Shown here one piece after another: positions 6,028 to 8,542 of a stretch of DNA of 8,542 nt. The stretch is from positions 1 through 8,542 of the forward strand of contig CALKUR010000029.1 in NCBI GenBank assembly GCA_937996725.1, given 5' to 3'. The stretch comes from an uncultured Dechloromonas sp. (GTDB lineage Bacteria > Pseudomonadota > Gammaproteobacteria > Burkholderiales > Rhodocyclaceae). Numbering within the stretch: the first letter of the stretch is position 1; each line of letters starts with the position of its first letter. The notes beneath the pieces were generated by a model that searched no databases, had not been told where the DNA came from, and saw nothing but the letters and a program-made list of their open reading frames with translations. A program made the translations under genes and the position numbers.

Positions 6028-6888
6028 ATGAACGGTCGCGTTTCAGCCCCGTGCGATCAAAGCCTCAGCCAGTCTCTGGATGAGGCTTTGTCGTTTAAGT
6101 CCGGGGCGGGTGCGCCGGCCTTGGAGTCTTATATCGCTGTCTGCCGGAATCCGGCGTCTTCCATGGGCGACTTCATTCAGGCGCTCCTGGAAACGGCGTA
6201 CTGGCGTCAGCGGGCGCTGCCAGCCCCGGTACTGAGTGATGCCTGCCTGGGCCTGGCACGGGCCATTGACGATGCGCTCGCAGAGGCTACAGAACCCCCT
6301 TATCATTCTCGACGTCACTTTAAAGAGGTTTGTCTGGGCCTGAGCCTGCTGCTGAGCGCTGGTACTGTCCAGATGGGTCAAGCCAGTTGGTCGCTCAGTG
6401 ATGAAGACGCTTGGATAGTCCTGCTGGCCGCCATCGGACACGATTATGGCCACGAAGGCCGCCAAAACCGGACTTTTGGCGAACTGGAAGAAAAGTCATG
6501 CCGCCTGACGGGCGCGTTTCTACGGGATGCTGGGCTCGATGATTCTGTGATTGACCAAGTTGCGACGCTGATTCGGGCGACCGAGCCGACCCTTTATGCT
6601 GCCCTGACTGGCCCCGCCGCCCATGGCGCCAAACTGTCAGCCATCGAAACCATGAAGATTTTGCTGGTTGAGGCTGATCTTTTTGCGAGCATGCTGCCAG
6701 AATATGGCATTCTTCTGGGTAACTGGCTGTCTGAGGAATTTAAAGCTGAAACCCCCGGGCTGGCGCAAATTATCGCATCACCTGCGGGTCGGTTAAAGTT
6801 TCTCAGTACGCACCCCTACGTATCACCCAATTCAAGGGCCCTGAACTTTGTTTCGGTCATTGAGTCGGCTGTTGCGAAATCTGCCTAA
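6028..6888 (+). CDS. HD-domain phosphohydrolase resembling class I cyclic-nucleotide phosphodiesterases
   Basis: A 286-residue soluble protein without a signal peptide or membrane segment. Metal-binding HD-superfamily residues are all visible: YHSRRHFKEV (residues 92-101), HDYGHEGRQN (138-147) and Asp217 in EADLFAS. These match, in order and type, the class I phosphodiesterase motifs YHNxxHAxDV and HDxxHxGxxN and the later Asp, including the presumed acid His93, metal ligands His97, His138, Asp139 and Asp217, and second-shell His142. The likely reaction is hydrolysis of a phosphoester, plausibly a cyclic nucleotide; the substrate is not proven. The invariant purine-binding Gln of animal enzymes is not obvious: the similar GRLKFL segment (255-260) lacks it. 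The start ATG at 6028 follows the upstream stop by 13 bases and has a poor ribosome binding site, suggesting coupled translation. The next gene encodes a cyclic-nucleotide-binding channel, which supports a role in nucleotide signalling. A generic HD phosphohydrolase with another substrate remains possible. Confidence 0.85.
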   Translation: MNGRVSAPCDQSLSQSLDEALSFKSGAGAPALESYIAVCRNPASSMGDFIQALLETAYWRQRALPAPVLSDACLGLARAIDDALAEATEPPYHSRRHFKEVCLGLSLLLSAGTVQMGQASWSLSDEDAWIVLLAAIGHDYGHEGRQNRTFGELEEKSCRLTGAFLRDAGLDDSVIDQVATLIRATEPTLYAALTGPAAHGAKLSAIETMKILLVEADLFASMLPEYGILLGNWLSEEFKAETPGLAQIIASPAGRLKFLSTHPYVSPNSRALNFVSVIESAVAKSA

Positions 6889-6909
6889 TTTTAACGAACG
6901 ACGAACATC

Positions 6910-8370
6910 ATGGAAGATACCAAGAAGCTTATTCGCCACCTGAGAAAACTCTTTCTGGCGCTGGTGCTGGGCGATGTGGTTGTGGCTGCAGCCATCTGGT
7001 ACCTCTCGGGCACGCCCTTCGGCTGGATCGATTTTTCACTGAACGAAACATCTGAGATTACCGTTGGCCGTATCCTGGCCATACTACAATTTGTGCTCTT
7101 GGCGGGCACTTTTGATGTGTTGATTCGACGTGCGTGCCTGATTCATAACCTGACCTCGAGCAACTCCCGGATTCCGAATCTGATGGTCTTGCTGTTTAGT
7201 GTTGCCAGCTATGGATTTTTTGGCTTGGCAGGTTTTGTATTGCTATACGACTATTCCATCAAGGCACTCATTGCGGGCTCAAGCGCTATAGGCCTGGGTG
7301 TGGCCTATATGGCCAAGGATTTTATTCATGAAGCCATTGCCAGCGTGCAAATCCAGTATGACCGGCTGTTTTCGATCGGCGACTGGATCACCATGGGCGA
7401 GGGGGATGCCTACTGCGTGGTCGATATCGAGCGTCGGCTCGTGACCCTGCGCACGTACGAGGGCGTGACCGTCAAATACCCCAGCACCAAGTTCCTTTCT
7501 GGGGGCATCAAGAACTACAGCCGCCAGCCTACGGGTTGCAGCAGAACCATCTCGTTCCAGATCGATCCGAAATACCCCCAGGAAAAGGTCGTCGAAATCC
7601 TGAACGTGGCGGCCAAATACGTCATCAATAAGAATATCAAAGAAGGCTTCTACGACCGTTATAACGTTCAGATTACCGGTTTCCAGGTGGGTGCCATCAC
7701 CTACCGCATCAAGTATTTTGTGGATCCGAGCCTGACGCCGGGTAAGACCAATACCCAGATGTACCAGGCGGTGATGCGGTTCCTCGGGGTGGCATCCATC
7801 AGTCTGGAATCGTCGATCAGCATCTCCCGTTTGAACGATGTGGTTGATAACACGCGCCGTCTGCTCGACATCCGTAACCAGAGCGTGCTCAAGGTGTTAA
7901 GCCTGGAAGAGATCCAGGCGCTGGCGCGGAAGGTTTCGCTGTGCGAGTTCCGTAAGGGTGAGGCAATTCTGCGTCATGGCGACAGCGGCGACAGCATGTT
8001 CTTTATCTTCGAGGGCAATCTGGATATCCAGATCCCCAAGGAGAATGGCGAAAAGACCTCGGTAGCCAATCTCTGGCCGGGAGACTGTGTGGGCGAGATG
8101 TCCATGCTGACTGGCGAACCGCGTTCAGCCGATGTTGTGGCACTGAGCGATGTGGTCCTGCTACAGGTCACCAAAGACGAGCTTCAGCCTATCCTAGCCA
8201 ATAATCCGGGTCTGGTGGACAAGCTATCACGCATGTTGGCCGAGCGTAAGACGCATAACCAGAAGCACTTGAGTGGTGCCGAGGCTGAGGCCGAAACCGC
8301 CCAGGAAACCCAGACTATTGCTAAGCGGATCATTAGCTTCTTTGCGCTGGGATTACGATCAGATATTTGA
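6910..8370 (+). CDS. MscS-family channel with C-terminal cyclic-nucleotide-binding domain (bCNG type)
   Basis: A 486-residue inner-membrane channel. Hydrophobic segments lie at residues ~14-32, ~54-75 and ~91-113, followed by the pore-lining helix (~116-147, rich in Gly and Ala, with IGLGVAYMAKDF). The MscS beta domain (~150-205) contains the FSIGDWI and KNYSRQP hallmarks, and a mixed alpha/beta vestibule domain follows (~206-310). Residues ~325-445 form a cyclic-nucleotide-binding domain. Its phosphate-binding cassette retains Gly395-Glu396 and Arg405-Ser406-Ala407, the positions that contact ribose and cyclic phosphate in known binders. Such MscS fusions are known as bCNG channels: opened by cyclic nucleotide and often poorly responsive to tension. 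One membrane helix more than E. coli MscS is predicted. The gene begins 21 bases after the HD phosphohydrolase gene, which could encode the enzyme that removes its ligand. The start ATG 6910 has a weak ribosome binding site, but no better in-frame choice precedes the first membrane helix. Confidence 0.92.
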   Translation: MEDTKKLIRHLRKLFLALVLGDVVVAAAIWYLSGTPFGWIDFSLNETSEITVGRILAILQFVLLAGTFDVLIRRACLIHNLTSSNSRIPNLMVLLFSVASYGFFGLAGFVLLYDYSIKALIAGSSAIGLGVAYMAKDFIHEAIASVQIQYDRLFSIGDWITMGEGDAYCVVDIERRLVTLRTYEGVTVKYPSTKFLSGGIKNYSRQPTGCSRTISFQIDPKYPQEKVVEILNVAAKYVINKNIKEGFYDRYNVQITGFQVGAITYRIKYFVDPSLTPGKTNTQMYQAVMRFLGVASISLESSISISRLNDVVDNTRRLLDIRNQSVLKVLSLEEIQALARKVSLCEFRKGEAILRHGDSGDSMFFIFEGNLDIQIPKENGEKTSVANLWPGDCVGEMSMLTGEPRSADVVALSDVVLLQVTKDELQPILANNPGLVDKLSRMLAERKTHNQKHLSGAEAEAETAQETQTIAKRIISFFALGLRSDI

Positions 8371-8375
8371 TCTTT

Positions 8376-8399
8376 GCCGGCGAAATCCGGTGATATAGT
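8376..8399 (+). promoter_or_regulatory. Candidate extended -10 promoter of the last gene
   Basis: TG-A-TATAGT (8391-8399) is an extended -10 element with five of six matches to TATAAT. The -35 region is weak (TTTGCC at 8373-8378, spacer 15). It would start transcription near 8405 and give a leader of about 50 bases. A short CCGG/CCGG hairpin (8377-8390) and a run of eight T (8408-8415) flank it, but they are 17 bases apart and do not form a standard terminator. Confidence 0.4.
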
Positions 8400-8454
8400 A
8401 GCAGCTGTTTTTTTTCGTAAATTTAACCCCTTTGTCCTTAGTTGGCGGTCGATT

Positions 8455-8542
8455 ATGAGCTTGAAAAATTCCTTCTATCAGCTGAATCTTCGTTCCAAGC
8501 TGCTTATCGGTTTTACGTTGGTGTTTCTGCTGGCGGCAACGA
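8455..8542 (+). CDS. Start of a membrane-anchored protein, truncated by window end
   Basis: Only 29 codons are present. The ATG at 8455 follows a GGCGG (8444-8448) at a spacing of six bases. The peptide begins with a short polar and basic segment (LRSK at residues 12-15), then a hydrophobic stretch starting at about residue 16 (LLIGFTLVFLLAAT) that runs off the window. This pattern is typical of the first membrane helix of sensor proteins such as histidine kinases, chemoreceptors, diguanylate cyclases and class III adenylate cyclases. Which of these it is cannot be decided from the part visible. Confidence 0.6.
   Translation, partial: MSLKNSFYQLNLRSKLLIGFTLVFLLAAT

Noticed and set aside
8376..8415. 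Short CCGG hairpin plus T8 run as a terminator of the channel gene.
   Set aside because: The four-base stem is 17 bases away from the T run; the spacing is wrong and the stem is too weak.

Overview
The window reads as chromosomal DNA of a Gram-negative proteobacterium, most likely a betaproteobacterium close to Burkholderiales. That placement is inferred from the resemblance of the Lon protein to Lon of that group as I remember it, the presence of a cbpA-cbpM pair and the moderately high GC; no search was run. Every supported gene lies on the plus strand.

Bases 1-4940 look like a protein- and RNA-quality-control neighbourhood. It opens with the C-terminal 558 codons of the ATP-dependent protease Lon. 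A gene-free 296-base stretch follows that probably holds a promoter and a structured leader. Next is a DEAD-box RNA helicase with a long disordered RGG/DKPR-rich tail, closed by a strong intrinsic terminator. A promoter region with overlapping sigma-32-like and sigma-70-like elements then leads into the DnaJ-family co-chaperone gene cbpA, followed by its modulator gene cbpM.

A tRNA-Val(UAC) gene with its own extended -10 promoter begins 26 bases after cbpM. No convincing terminator lies between it and the next genes. Downstream is a tight three-gene group: a DUF4337-type membrane protein, an HD-domain phosphohydrolase whose metal-site motifs resemble those of eukaryotic class I cyclic-nucleotide phosphodiesterases, and an MscS-family channel fused to a C-terminal cyclic-nucleotide-binding domain (bCNG type). 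The adjacent phosphodiesterase-like enzyme and cyclic-nucleotide-binding channel suggest a signalling module in which one protein destroys the ligand that the other senses. This is the most interesting content of the window. The last 88 bases begin another gene with an N-terminal membrane segment, whose function cannot be read from the part present.

Two cautions apply. The first ~118 bases have codon usage sharply different from the rest of lon, so that edge may be chimeric. The ligand of the HD/channel module is inferred from motifs only.
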